The position numbers and the translations under genes are program-made. A stretch of 36,987 bases of DNA from a virus: IMG/VR virus record IMGVR_UViG_3300008261_000641, positions 1 to 36,987 of that record. One strand, written 5' to 3'. The notes below the pieces were generated by a model. The model saw only the letters and a program-made list of their open reading frames with translations, did no database searches and had not been told where the DNA came from. This document shows, in pieces, positions 23,928-31,307 of this stretch (position 1 is its first letter; each line of letters starts with the position of its first letter).

Positions 23928-24800
23928 TTAGATCGTGAAGCCCTTAAGCAGCACTGGGCGACCCTCGAGCGCAAACCCGAAGTAACCCTTGATGAAGAAG
24001 TCCTCAGAGTCCTTCGTCTTAGCAAGTTGCTCAAACGTAAAGTCCTGATTGACGATCAACTTCATGTCCTCGCGGCGACCCACGAGAATCCAGTCCTGGG
24101 TAAGGTGGTCATCCGTAACGATCGGAAGTCCGTCGTACGAAAGGACGCGGAAGCCAGCGCCGACCTCAACTCGGTCAACGAAGCGCTGCTGCGCCTGAAG
24201 AAGCGAGTTGATCTTGCGTCGAACTGCCATCGTCGTAATGATGACGTTGCCTTCGCCCTTGGTGTCGTCGAGAGCCTTGTCAATCATGGCAAGGGTCAAC
24301 GCGCCCGACGCAGTGGTCGTACCACCCTCGTCGCCTGGGGCTGAAGTGTTCACCTGGGCAAGTGCGCCGACCAACTCGTTGTTCGAGTCGCCCGTGCCAT
24401 CACCGTGGATGATTGCGGAAGTCAGTCGCTCAGCGATCACGCCCGAATGGACGCGGATCTCTTCCTGAAGCGCATTGACCACGCCGCCCGAGGCGGCAAT
24501 AAGAGGACCAGTGACCTCGCCACGGGTGTAGAGGAACTTTACGTTCTTCGCAACCTTAGCGTAGGTCGAATCCGTTGCGCTTGGAAGCGAGCCACCATCG
24601 GCACTGAATGTAGCCGTTGGAAGCGCGGTGCGCTTGCGGATGTAGTAGGTCTGGGTAGGCCACTGAACGCGGTTAACCAAACCAAGAAGTGGGGTAGCCT
24701 TAGCAACGTAGTCTCGAATAACTGGATCAACAACCTCAGGAATGAGGTATCCACCAGTAGACGAAGACAACGAACTAAGTGCTCGCTCGATGTCAGCCAT
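23928..24800 (-). CDS. Major capsid protein (HK97 fold)
   Basis: This 290-residue protein reads TGGYLIPEVVDPVIRDYVAKATPLLGLVNRVQWPTQTYYIRKRT (N-arm and E-loop region), then LYTRGEVTGPLIAASGGVVNALQEEIRVHSGVIAERLTSAIIHGDGT, typical HK97-fold P-domain helix and IIxGDG motif. The A-domain elements NVIITTMAVRRKINSLLQAQQRF...FRVLSYDGLPIVTDDHLTQDWILV follow. There is no N-terminal delta domain in this gene; scaffold function lies in the C-terminal part of the upstream protease gene. AAGGAG lies eight bases before ATG. The placement after protease-scaffold and before connectors is canonical. Confidence 0.95.
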   Translation of the reverse strand: MADIERALSSLSSSTGGYLIPEVVDPVIRDYVAKATPLLGLVNRVQWPTQTYYIRKRTALPTATFSADGGSLPSATDSTYAKVAKNVKFLYTRGEVTGPLIAASGGVVNALQEEIRVHSGVIAERLTSAIIHGDGTGDSNNELVGALAQVNTSAPGDEGGTTTASGALTLAMIDKALDDTKGEGNVIITTMAVRRKINSLLQAQQRFVDRVEVGAGFRVLSYDGLPIVTDDHLTQDWILVGRREDMKLIVNQDFTFEQLAKTKDSEDFFIKGYFGFALEGRPVLLKGFTI

Positions 24801-24825
24801 CGTTAGATCTCCTTAGTATAATTGT

Positions 24826-25452
24826 TTACTTGTTATAAAGGTTCTTGAGAGCATAGCGAAGTCGGTCTTCGGGAGCCATGCTGCCCAGATCGATCTCATC
24901 GCTCTCGAACTTACCACGGACCAAAGCCGCAGGGACCTTACCAGCAGGCATCTCTTCGAGAGCCTTGATATAGTCAGCCTGCTTCTCAACGGTCTCGCGA
25001 AGGACTGCCGTGCTCTCGTCAACCTTGGAGGTGACAAAGGCGGTAATCGCATCAGCAAGGTCGCGCTTAATCACGACCCCGTTGAAGTCCACATTTTCAT
25101 CAGGGGCTGTAGCCTCAACAGGCGTAGCCTCCACGGTCTCTGCAACCGTCTCTTCATCTTCCGTGATGCCGAGCGCAGCAACCTGCTCATGAAGCGCCTT
25201 AAGTGCAGCCATGAACGCCTTAGCGTCCTTCTTGGCGATGCGTGCGCGCTCTACTTCCGCTTCTACTGGGGCATCCGCAACGGGAGCCTCTTCGACCTGA
25301 GCATTCTCCACAACGGGAGCATCCTCAACAGCGGCAGTCTCTACAGGAGCCTGCTCTTCCACAACGTCAGCGACGACGGGAGCCGCAGACTCGGCGGCGA
25401 CGTTCTCTACCTGCTCAGCAGGTGCGTCAGCCTTGACGAGTTCCTCTGCCAT
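24826..25452 (-). CDS. Candidate nested scaffolding protein, internal in-frame start
   Basis: An in-frame ATG at 25,452 (MAEELVKADAPAEQ) follows GGAGAGGTT, a good ribosome site, exactly at the border between the protease domain and the Ala/Val/Glu-rich scaffold segment. Translation here would give a 208-residue scaffold alone, as lambda Nu3 is made from inside gene C. The peptide is acidic, Ala/Val/Glu/Pro-rich (VENVAAESAAPVVADVVEEQ), with a helical C-terminal half. Proposed from layout and ribosome site only. Confidence 0.45.
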   Translation of the reverse strand: MAEELVKADAPAEQVENVAAESAAPVVADVVEEQAPVETAAVEDAPVVENAQVEEAPVADAPVEAEVERARIAKKDAKAFMAALKALHEQVAALGITEDEETVAETVEATPVEATAPDENVDFNGVVIKRDLADAITAFVTSKVDESTAVLRETVEKQADYIKALEEMPAGKVPAALVRGKFESDEIDLGSMAPEDRLRYALKNLYNK

Positions 25453-25989
25453 AACCTCTCCATTCTCCGCGCCTTCAATTGAGCGCGCGAGTACTGTTCC
25501 AAACGACGGGACCCAGGAAGGGCGTGTCGTGTTGCTAATCTCCTTGAGAGCGATGCGCAGGAAACGAATTACCTGCTCACCAGTTGTCTCATCACGGAGC
25601 ATCTTATATTGAACGCCATCACCTGCGATCGACATCCCGTATTGCTTCCCGCGCTTGATCCTGCCATGCAGGTAGCGGGCTGCTGGGTTGTCCTCGTCCA
25701 GGCGAACGGCGACGTTCAACCGATAGTCATTATCGACAGAGCCAGAAATGACTGTGCCGAGTTCGCGAAGAACCCCATCCTTCTGATGGTGGTCGAGGTA
25801 CGGGATTGGATCGCCCGCCGAAGCGCGCTCCTCAATCTGCTTCGCAAAGTCCTCGATTGCTGTGGTGTCCATCTCAGTGCCATGCGAATCTCGCTCTGGA
25901 CCAGATGCCTGACCGTAGATAAATAGACCATCGCTGGTCTCTTCTGCTCGGTCAACTGGGATTGTAATCTTCCAGTTATTAGTTGACAT
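24826..25989 (-). CDS. Candidate internal start for protease-scaffold without N-terminal domains
   Basis: An in-frame ATG at 25,989 (MSTNNWKITIPVDRAEETSDG) lies six bases after GAGGAG, just before the protease domain. It would give a 387-residue protease-scaffold lacking the helical and Tudor-like N-terminal domains. Many phages encode the protease as a separate gene starting at exactly this kind of sequence, so this may be the main product, with the longer form a minor isoform or a fusion of two ancestral genes. Confidence 0.4.
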   Translation of the reverse strand: MSTNNWKITIPVDRAEETSDGLFIYGQASGPERDSHGTEMDTTAIEDFAKQIEERASAGDPIPYLDHHQKDGVLRELGTVISGSVDNDYRLNVAVRLDEDNPAARYLHGRIKRGKQYGMSIAGDGVQYKMLRDETTGEQVIRFLRIALKEISNTTRPSWVPSFGTVLARSIEGAENGEVMAEELVKADAPAEQVENVAAESAAPVVADVVEEQAPVETAAVEDAPVVENAQVEEAPVADAPVEAEVERARIAKKDAKAFMAALKALHEQVAALGITEDEETVAETVEATPVEATAPDENVDFNGVVIKRDLADAITAFVTSKVDESTAVLRETVEKQADYIKALEEMPAGKVPAALVRGKFESDEIDLGSMAPEDRLRYALKNLYNK

Positions 25990-26619
25990 TAAAGACTCCT
26001 CAGAACGCTGGCTTGTAGACTTGAGGAAATCGATCTTTACAAGATCGGAAACACGTTGACCAAGAAGGTTTGGTGTCTCTTCCCAATTCAAGCCATTGTT
26101 TACGTAGGTCTGTACTAGCGCCGCTGGGCTTTCTGGACTGGATTCAATACTGTAAGGTGAATCTGCGAAGCCAAGTCTTCCTTGGGTCATCACATACATT
26201 ACCCTTCCGTATGAAACACGTCCTTCGTAGTTCCACATTACGAAGTCGCCTTCTGCAAGTTCTTGCGGAGCGGCTCGTTCTGCGTCATCGCTTTTAACGA
26301 TGCTATTTGCCCACGACTTGCCAGCGTCTCCGCCCCAAGCGTCCCAAGCAACTCTGCCTGGTGAGGGATAGCCCTCTTCGCCTGCGCTGAATCCAGTGGC
26401 TTTCTTATCTACTTCATGTCGAGCGAAGAACGACTTCATGCGCTTTAAAGTGTCGACGGAGACGCTCGCACCGCGAGCCAAATCCGATGCGCGCTTCCGA
26501 CCTACGTCGGTGAAGTTTGCACCAGCCTTACCATCTTCGATCCACTTCAATGCTCGCCGTGCGGCTGCTCGAACGCCCTCTGGAGGACTGTATGATTCTG
26601 CTCGTTCTAGTTCTTCCAT
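24826..26619 (-). CDS. Prohead protease fused to scaffolding region, with N-terminal accessory domains
   Basis: This protein is about 597 residues from ATG 26,619 (GGAGG four bases upstream; a TTG one codon earlier is possible). Order: residues ~8-108 form a helical phage domain (YSPPEGVRAAARRALKW ... RMKSFFARHEVDKK ... AWDAWGGDAGKSWA). Residues ~120-200 form a Tudor-like HVA1-type domain (EGDFVMWNYEGRVSYGRVM ... SSPESPAALVQTYV). Residues ~215-395 form an HK97-family serine protease (IYGQASGPERDSHGTEMD, PYLDHHQKDG with the candidate His, RGKQYGMSIAG with the candidate Ser). A low-complexity Ala/Val/Glu/Pro stretch follows, then a helical scaffold to residue 597. It would cut scaffold and capsid arms during maturation. 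Confidence 0.9.
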   Translation of the reverse strand: MEELERAESYSPPEGVRAAARRALKWIEDGKAGANFTDVGRKRASDLARGASVSVDTLKRMKSFFARHEVDKKATGFSAGEEGYPSPGRVAWDAWGGDAGKSWANSIVKSDDAERAAPQELAEGDFVMWNYEGRVSYGRVMYVMTQGRLGFADSPYSIESSPESPAALVQTYVNNGLNWEETPNLLGQRVSDLVKIDFLKSTSQRSEESLMSTNNWKITIPVDRAEETSDGLFIYGQASGPERDSHGTEMDTTAIEDFAKQIEERASAGDPIPYLDHHQKDGVLRELGTVISGSVDNDYRLNVAVRLDEDNPAARYLHGRIKRGKQYGMSIAGDGVQYKMLRDETTGEQVIRFLRIALKEISNTTRPSWVPSFGTVLARSIEGAENGEVMAEELVKADAPAEQVENVAAESAAPVVADVVEEQAPVETAAVEDAPVVENAQVEEAPVADAPVEAEVERARIAKKDAKAFMAALKALHEQVAALGITEDEETVAETVEATPVEATAPDENVDFNGVVIKRDLADAITAFVTSKVDESTAVLRETVEKQADYIKALEEMPAGKVPAALVRGKFESDEIDLGSMAPEDRLRYALKNLYNK

Positions 26620-26627
26620 CAATCCTC

Positions 26628-27869
26628 CTACTCCTGCGGATTCGCAGGTGCGCCAGTCTTGGAGGCGAGGATTGCTTGCGCGGCGCTCTCGACTTCCTGC
26701 ACAGGCATTAGCCCGAGCGGAGTCGACAGCGAAGCAACGTCGCCACCTTCGATTGGGGGAAGACCAAGTTTGTTGCGTACATAGTTAATGGTGTAGATAC
26801 CGTGAGAGAGACCTTTGATGTACATATCCATCTGGGCTGACTCATCTCGGTAATCGACCTCTGCATGCTGGAACAGCGTGTCCTTGATATTGAAGATCAC
26901 AAAAAGCAATTGCTCGTTGATTACTTCTTCAATCACTGACTGGAGAGGCTTGATCGTTTCAGATCGGAACGTCTTGTCGTTCTCGGCTGACTGCGATCGG
27001 TTGGCACTCTCTGACGTTCCGCCCAACTTTGTGTAAGGCAGATCGAAGACCGCAAGGATCTCCATCGTCAACTGCTTTCGTCCCTCGATGAACTGCATCT
27101 CTGCAGGAGAGGAGACCGACTTGGAAACGTCTACGTCACCTTCAAGCAGCAGCGGCTTGTGCGCGTTGGCTGCTGAAGTGTATTCCTTCTTGAGGAACTC
27201 ACGGTTGCGCTCAACCTCCTCACGGGAGGCATTACGCATATTGAAGACGATACCAGTCTGCGCAGAGTTTGCGAAGAATGCTTCGTTGTAGGTTTGCGCG
27301 AACAGGTCCTGAGCGACCGTCGAGGTCAGCGACTCAAGCGGGCTAAGCCCGTAGAGATCGTTGTCTGGGTCAGCAAATCGGAAATGAACAAACTCACTTG
27401 GCTCGTACTGGATCTCTGTACCATTCTTGGCATCTCGAACGATGTACGAGGTAACCTCACGGGTGAGGTTATTGATGACAATGTTCACCTGCGATGGGGC
27501 GACGCGGATCATCTGGAACGGAACCCCGTTGCGAGCAGGGGTCAGATACCAGTAGGCATCTCCATAAATCAGGAGGTCGCGGTAGGTTTCGCGGAGGAGC
27601 GCAACGGAGTTAGACCGCTGCATGATCTCGGCGATTTTGGCGGCAGCAGCCTCATTCAGCGCCTGCGCTCGATCGCGTGGGATGAACTGGAAGCCAGAGG
27701 CAACGGCAGTTCGAGCGATCTTATCGATGACAGAGCGAACGATAGGGTGCTGCTTGTACATCCGCGTGTAGGTCGCCCACGACTTGGCGGGCGTTTCACG
27801 CTTCTGGTCATTAGCAATAGAAATAATGTTGGTCGCACGTTCGACCTTGATAGCCTTACTCTTCGCCAT
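26628..27869 (-). CDS. Portal protein
   Basis: This 413-residue protein starts at ATG 27,869, with AAGGAGG six bases upstream; an earlier in-frame start lacks a site. Portal family features: HPIVRSVIDKIARTAVASGFQF, then LLRETYRDLLIYGDAYWYLTPARNGVPFQMIRVAPSQVNIV, YIVRDAKNGTEIQYEPSEFVHFRFADPDNDLYGLSPLESL, FAQTYNEAFFANSAQTGIVFNM and ILAVFDLPYTKLGGTSESANRSQSAENDKTFRSETIKPL. This is the HK97/SPP1-type portal that forms the 12-mer DNA gate. It overlaps the upstream zinc-ribbon gene by 14 bases and is followed by the protease gene after a TAG stop. Confidence 0.93.
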   Translation of the reverse strand: MAKSKAIKVERATNIISIANDQKRETPAKSWATYTRMYKQHPIVRSVIDKIARTAVASGFQFIPRDRAQALNEAAAAKIAEIMQRSNSVALLRETYRDLLIYGDAYWYLTPARNGVPFQMIRVAPSQVNIVINNLTREVTSYIVRDAKNGTEIQYEPSEFVHFRFADPDNDLYGLSPLESLTSTVAQDLFAQTYNEAFFANSAQTGIVFNMRNASREEVERNREFLKKEYTSAANAHKPLLLEGDVDVSKSVSSPAEMQFIEGRKQLTMEILAVFDLPYTKLGGTSESANRSQSAENDKTFRSETIKPLQSVIEEVINEQLLFVIFNIKDTLFQHAEVDYRDESAQMDMYIKGLSHGIYTINYVRNKLGLPPIEGGDVASLSTPLGLMPVQEVESAAQAILASKTGAPANPQE

Positions 27870-28071
27870 TCTCAGCCTCCTTGGACTTGCGCGAGATGAA
27901 CACGGCATCGCCGCTCTTCCACGTCACAGTCATCGCACACTTACGGCACGGACCACTGACGCGACCGTCGATCTCACGGAATAGGTCTTTAAACTTAATG
28001 CGCAGAACTTTATCGTCGCCTTCAATCCCGAAAAGCGACCCGCAGTGCTGGCACTTCACAGGATTTGGCAT
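27856..28071 (-). CDS. Zinc-ribbon protein between terminase and portal
   Basis: The true start is ATG 28,071 (MPNPVKCQHCGSLFGIEGDD), with GGAAGGG six bases upstream. The 71-residue protein has C7xxC10 and C42xxC45 separated by a basic strand-helix element (VLRIKFKDLFREIDGRVSG). This is a single zinc ribbon of the kind often encoded beside terminase and portal in actinobacteriophages, faintly like the Mu Com translational regulator. It may bind DNA or RNA or assist packaging. The C-terminus is charged and overlaps the portal start by 14 bases. Confidence 0.75.
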   Translation of the reverse strand: MPNPVKCQHCGSLFGIEGDDKVLRIKFKDLFREIDGRVSGPCRKCAMTVTWKSGDAVFISRKSKEAENGEE

Positions 28072-28215
28072 AGATAGCCCTTCCATTAAGGTGCGTTGTG
28101 TGAGCGGGGGGAGGGGCAGCCTCAACCGTCGCCAGACAGGGACCCTCTGGGTATGTCTCCCGCCCACGTAAGGTTCCGCTGCCTACAAAGCGGGCAGACG
28201 GAAGTTGACGTGGGT

Positions 28216-28407
28216 TCACCAAGCAAAGTTAATCGCTGGTGATTTTCGCCCGACTCCGTAGAGTGCGAGCATCGCGGACCAGTAATAGTCGTCGTGCTCG
28301 TTGTCGCGCGCTCGGAACAAGTAGTTCCCAGCCTCTGACTTACGACGCTCGATGGAGTGGATCTCATGGAGCAGGTCGCGATGCCGAGGCATACGGATCT
28401 TGCCAGT
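28216..28407 (-). other. In-frame continuation of terminase large subunit beyond TAG
   Basis: After TAG at 28,408-28,410 the same frame stays open for 63 codons: TGKIRMPRHRDLLHEIHSIE, then NYLFRARDNEHDDYYWSAML and ALYGVGRKSPAINFAW to TGA at 28,216. This is typical terminase C-terminal sequence, including the acidic DNEHDD..YWSAMLAL segment that supplies the third carboxylate of the RNase H-like nuclease. There is no ribosome site for separate translation. It must belong to the terminase, reached by read-through, or be separated by an amber mutation or a sequence error. Confidence 0.75.
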
Positions 28408-29637
28408 CTAGAGATCACTCTTGAAAGACGTTGCCCAGTTTTCTTTGAGCGCTTGCGTGAAGACCACAGACTCGACGATTCCCCCATGGGAAGCGACGAG
28501 CCGCTCGGCGATCACCGCGCCAACGCCAGTAGCGTCGACCGTGACTCGCAAGGGCTTCAGGTCAGCAATCAATTTCTCGAAAAACTGGACCTGCTTCTCG
28601 TAGTCGTCCTGTGTCTCGAAGGTCTTCACGATCGTCTTTACGCCAGTCTCCTCATCGAGGTGAGCGACGGTGACAACGGTCTTGTCTACCTTCTTGGCAA
28701 GGTCGATGCCGATACAGTACTTGAGCGACGGGTCGTACGGCTTGCCCAGGAGTTCGTCATCGACGTTTTGGACGATGAGACCCCACGGGTAGAAGTTGAC
28801 CGACTCGTCGGCGAACGAGCACTCATACTCCTGTCGGAAGGAGTCGATGCCCATGTTGTTAAAGATTGACTTGATCGAATCAGTTCCCCAACGGTTGACC
28901 CGTTCAGGTGTGTCGTAATCGGCTGCTAGCGCCGTGCTCTCTGCGGGGTCGATCGACATGATCGAGCACTCCCACCATGGGACGACGTGAACTGAGTACT
29001 CGGGGTATCGAGCACGGTCGTTAGCGATCTCAAAAAACAAGCCGCTCTGTCCGAGGGGCGTTGATACGATCGTGAGCCGTGAGTCGCCGCGAGTTGTCGC
29101 AGGAATCGCTGCATCGTAGAGTTTCCGAGCGTCACGAATGAACGCGAACTCATCGAAATAGACATCCTTCTCACCACCGCGCACGGCTGAAGACGCAGGC
29201 TGCGAAATCAGGTATGAGGTGTCTGGGTGGTTATGGAGGCTAAATTCGAACTCCGCCGACGTGTAAATCGGCGCTCGGAATCCCGATAGTTCAGGGATAG
29301 AGAAGTAGAATTGCTTGGCATAGTTAACTTTGTCTGATGCCTCTTTCTGGTTGATCGAGACGTAGTTAACCTTCTTGGAGCGGTTTGTGAGGATGCGGTG
29401 AAGCCCCTCGCCAGAGATGATGTAGGAGAAGCCGATCTGTCGCGACTTGGCGACGATACGGAACTTACTCTTGTCGTTCAGGAACCGAATCTGATACGGC
29501 TCCAGTTTCGTCGGCATCCCCTTGGTCTCCGTCAGGAGTTCTAGGAAGAGCGACGGAGACTCCTTCAATAGGGCTGCCAACTGCTCCCGAGAGGGTTGCG
29601 AGCCGTGCAGGGTCAATTCCTCTGGATTCAAATACAT
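28408..29637 (-). CDS. Terminase large subunit (ATPase and most of nuclease), interrupted by TAG
   Basis: The 409 residues before TAG include an adenine-motif region LEPYQIRFL, a deviant Walker A AKSRQIGFS (63-71, like Mu gp28-type terminases), Walker B DVYFDEF (158-164), the coupling motif IVSTPLG and the first two nuclease Asp segments CIGIDLAKKVD (D312) and VTVDATGVG (D368). The third nuclease segment lies after the TAG (28,216-28,407), so the full protein would be 473 residues. The start at 29,637 has no Shine-Dalgarno; MPTKLEPYQ (29,517), with GGAG upstream, is an alternative. It overlaps the small-subunit-like gene by 173 bases. It packages DNA into proheads with the portal. Confidence 0.9.
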   Translation of the reverse strand: MYLNPEELTLHGSQPSREQLAALLKESPSLFLELLTETKGMPTKLEPYQIRFLNDKSKFRIVAKSRQIGFSYIISGEGLHRILTNRSKKVNYVSINQKEASDKVNYAKQFYFSIPELSGFRAPIYTSAEFEFSLHNHPDTSYLISQPASSAVRGGEKDVYFDEFAFIRDARKLYDAAIPATTRGDSRLTIVSTPLGQSGLFFEIANDRARYPEYSVHVVPWWECSIMSIDPAESTALAADYDTPERVNRWGTDSIKSIFNNMGIDSFRQEYECSFADESVNFYPWGLIVQNVDDELLGKPYDPSLKYCIGIDLAKKVDKTVVTVAHLDEETGVKTIVKTFETQDDYEKQVQFFEKLIADLKPLRVTVDATGVGAVIAERLVASHGGIVESVVFTQALKENWATSFKSDL

Positions 29638-30034
29638 TTTGTATAAACGTCACGGCGTTCGGCACATCGTCGCCCTTCTCGTGCTTTTCCATCTGGAAAC
29701 GGAGCGCGAGGAGTTCTTTGATCGTGCTGGAGCGCTGTGTCGCCTCCCGTGTTAGTTGCCCACCGCTGATCTCGTCCGCGAGTTGAGGGAGCAAGGCTTT
29801 GAGTTGGAGCGACAAGAAGATGTCAATGTCCTTCTCAAGCACGGGCTTTTCTTGACCACCGAGGACTCCTGACAGGTAGTTCCAGTCCTCACGGGAAAGG
29901 AACGGAGCCAGTTTCTCTTTGAGCGCCGTGACGGAGACCGTTTCGGTCTTCGGCTTGGTCCGCGCCCCTTTGGGTCGTCCTCGGTTCGCCGCGCCTACCG
30001 AGGCAGTCGCGGCACGCTTGGGTGTATCGGACAT
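29465..30034 (-). CDS. Probable terminase small subunit-like protein
   Basis: This is the first gene of the late module, directly before the large terminase. The 189-residue protein has a basic Gly/Arg/Lys N-terminus (RGRPKGARTKPKTET) of the kind seen in phage terminase small subunits, and a helical centre (VTALKEKLAPFLSREDWNYLSGVLGG ... DIDIFLSLQLKALLPQLADEI ... STIKELLALRFQMEKHEK). The C-terminal ~57 residues are Asp/Glu/Pro-rich and overlap the large-subunit gene in another frame. No classical helix-turn-helix is clear, so the call rests mostly on position and composition. The ribosome site is weak (GAG eight bases before ATG). Confidence 0.6.
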   Translation of the reverse strand: MSDTPKRAATASVGAANRGRPKGARTKPKTETVSVTALKEKLAPFLSREDWNYLSGVLGGQEKPVLEKDIDIFLSLQLKALLPQLADEISGGQLTREATQRSSTIKELLALRFQMEKHEKGDDVPNAVTFIQNVFESRGIDPARLATLSGAVGSPIEGVSVALPRTPDGDQGDADETGAVSDSVPERQE

Positions 30035-30093
30035 CTGGGTGTCTCTACTTTCAAATCGAATTTTTTAAAATTTTGACCGCCCCATCAGTTGTA

Positions 30094-30106
30094 CCAGTCA
30101 GGCTGG
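30094..30106. promoter_or_regulatory. Operator-like inverted repeat CCAG-TCAGG-CTGG
   Basis: CCAGTCAGGCTGG is an interrupted palindrome, overlapping a second one (GGCTG-GT-CAGCC, 30,101-30,112). A related site CCAGTTTAGCCTGG occurs at 30,147-30,160 and CCAGTCAGACCAGG at 30,292-30,305. Repetition of CCAG half-sites in a divergent spacer suggests repressor binding. Confidence 0.35.
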
Positions 30107-30146
30107 TCAGCCAGTGGGTAGTCGTAATTTTTTTTCTAACCATCTT

Positions 30147-30160
30147 CCAGTTTAGCCTGG
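30147..30160. promoter_or_regulatory. Operator-like inverted repeat CCAG-N6-CTGG
   Basis: CCAGTTTAGCCTGG has palindromic CCAG/CTGG ends and is the second member of the set in the divergent spacer. Confidence 0.3.
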
Positions 30161-30506
30161 TAAGAATAGTCTTCCTACTCTATATGGGATTTAGGGTACT
30201 GATTCGTCCTGATATTAAACATAGAGTATGACTTTGACCAAGGAACACCCCTCTTTTTCTGCCCATGCCTGCCAGATTGTTACAGTTTCTGCCAGTCAGA
30301 CCAGGGTATGGGTAAAAAAGTTAGAAAAGTACATGTATTTCCTGTCGCTACCAGCCCGAGGCGAAGAAACTCTTTATGGAGCCATTTCTAGGGTGGGAAT
30401 AGGGTGGCATTATTCGCGGATTCTGGGCGTGCGTGCTGCGAATCTATGCGTAGCGGGAACGGGGCGGCACTAGTCGCCCCCCCCGCCTAGTGTTAGGGGG
30501 TACGCA

Positions 30507-31301
30507 ATGGGAACGGAACGCAACGCAACGGCTACGGGGTCGGTAGCACTCCGCACGGGCGACGATGTCGCCGCGTGGGATGCTATCCGCGCCGCGGTCG
30601 CCGCTAACGGGTCGGTTAGGTTCGCGGTTGCCGCGGTCGCCGATGCCGACGATATCGCGGCGGAGGGGTTCGCCGCGTGGGTGTCGGCGGGTCGCCCCGC
30701 GTGGTCGGCGTATGATGCCGCACTCGCCGCGGTTCGCGCACTCCGCCCGCATCGCGACACTATCGGCGACGATGCCGACGCGGTCGGGTATATGTCGGAG
30801 GATATCGGCGACGGGCTAACCCTCGCCGATGTCGCCGCGGATATCGCCGACGATAGCGGCGACTATGTCGCGACGGGTACGGCGCGCGGATTCGCCGACG
30901 GGTCGCGGTTCGCGATTGTGTACGCGGGCGGCTACGATGCCGACACCGCGACGCTAACCGATGCCGCGGGGCGGGTAGTCGCGACGGGATCGGATGCGAT
31001 CCTCGCCGCGCGTACCCTCGCCCTACGGGATGAGGTCGCCGCGTCGCACGGGGTCGCCGCGGCTAACCGCGGGGCGGCTAACCTCGCCGCGTGGGAGGGT
31101 CGCGATGAGGATGTTGCCGCGGCACTCCGCGACGCTGGCACGGGTCGCGGCTACGCGGCACGGGTCGCGGTCGCGATGGGTTGGATGTCGGAGGATAGCA
31201 CCCCCGCCGAACGACTCGCCGCGATGAATCGCGCACGGGTCGCGGTCGCGCGACTCCGCCGCCGCACTAACCCCGACGAGTCGCACTCATCGCGCGACTA
31301 G
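30507..31301 (+). CDS. Large Ala/Asp-rich right-arm protein of unknown function, extreme codon bias
   Basis: This 264-residue protein has a good start (AGGGGG seven bases before ATG). It is Ala-, Asp-, Val-, Gly- and Arg-rich and has no Lys, Gln or Cys. A repeated element G[YW]MSED appears near residues 94 and 225, each followed by a helical LA-rich segment. Codon use is almost limited to CpG-containing or C/G-ending codons: Leu is CTC/CTA, and CAG, AAG and CTT triplets are absent from the gene in any frame. It is preceded by the same leader hairpin type as downstream genes but has no copy of the 28-base element. It ends before a double terminator. The function is not recognisable; no membrane or enzyme motifs are seen. 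Confidence 0.75.
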   Translation: MGTERNATATGSVALRTGDDVAAWDAIRAAVAANGSVRFAVAAVADADDIAAEGFAAWVSAGRPAWSAYDAALAAVRALRPHRDTIGDDADAVGYMSEDIGDGLTLADVAADIADDSGDYVATGTARGFADGSRFAIVYAGGYDADTATLTDAAGRVVATGSDAILAARTLALRDEVAASHGVAAANRGAANLAAWEGRDEDVAAALRDAGTGRGYAARVAVAMGWMSEDSTPAERLAAMNRARVAVARLRRRTNPDESHSSRD

Positions 31302-31307
31302 CAGGGA

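Larger units (their letters stand above)
30035..30506. promoter_or_regulatory. Divergent intergenic control region (472 bases)
   Basis: This is the only divergent junction in the window, with late genes leaving leftward and early-type genes rightward. The first ~350 bases are AT-rich with runs such as TTTTTTAAAATTTT and AATTTTTTTT. Three CCAG-centred elements (30,094-30,106; 30,147-30,160; 30,292-30,305) look like operator half-site pairs. A possible rightward promoter is TTTAGG-17-TATTAA near 30,190-30,220. An 81-codon frame (30,228-30,473) has no convincing ribosome site. The last ~50 bases form a leader-like hairpin GGGGCG...CGCCCC followed by CTAGTGTTAGGGGG, similar to the leaders of the next four genes. 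Confidence 0.55.

Noticed and set aside
10630-28410. Phage-wide reassignment of TAG to an amino acid
   Set aside because: Several genes end in TAG directly before the ribosome site or start of the next gene, and apart from the terminase I saw no conserved sequence continuing beyond a TAG.
30228-30473. Plus-strand 81-codon frame in the divergent spacer
   Set aside because: There is only a weak purine stretch before ATG, mixed base composition across the frame, no recognisable motif, and it runs into the leader hairpin of the next gene. A real small gene cannot be excluded.
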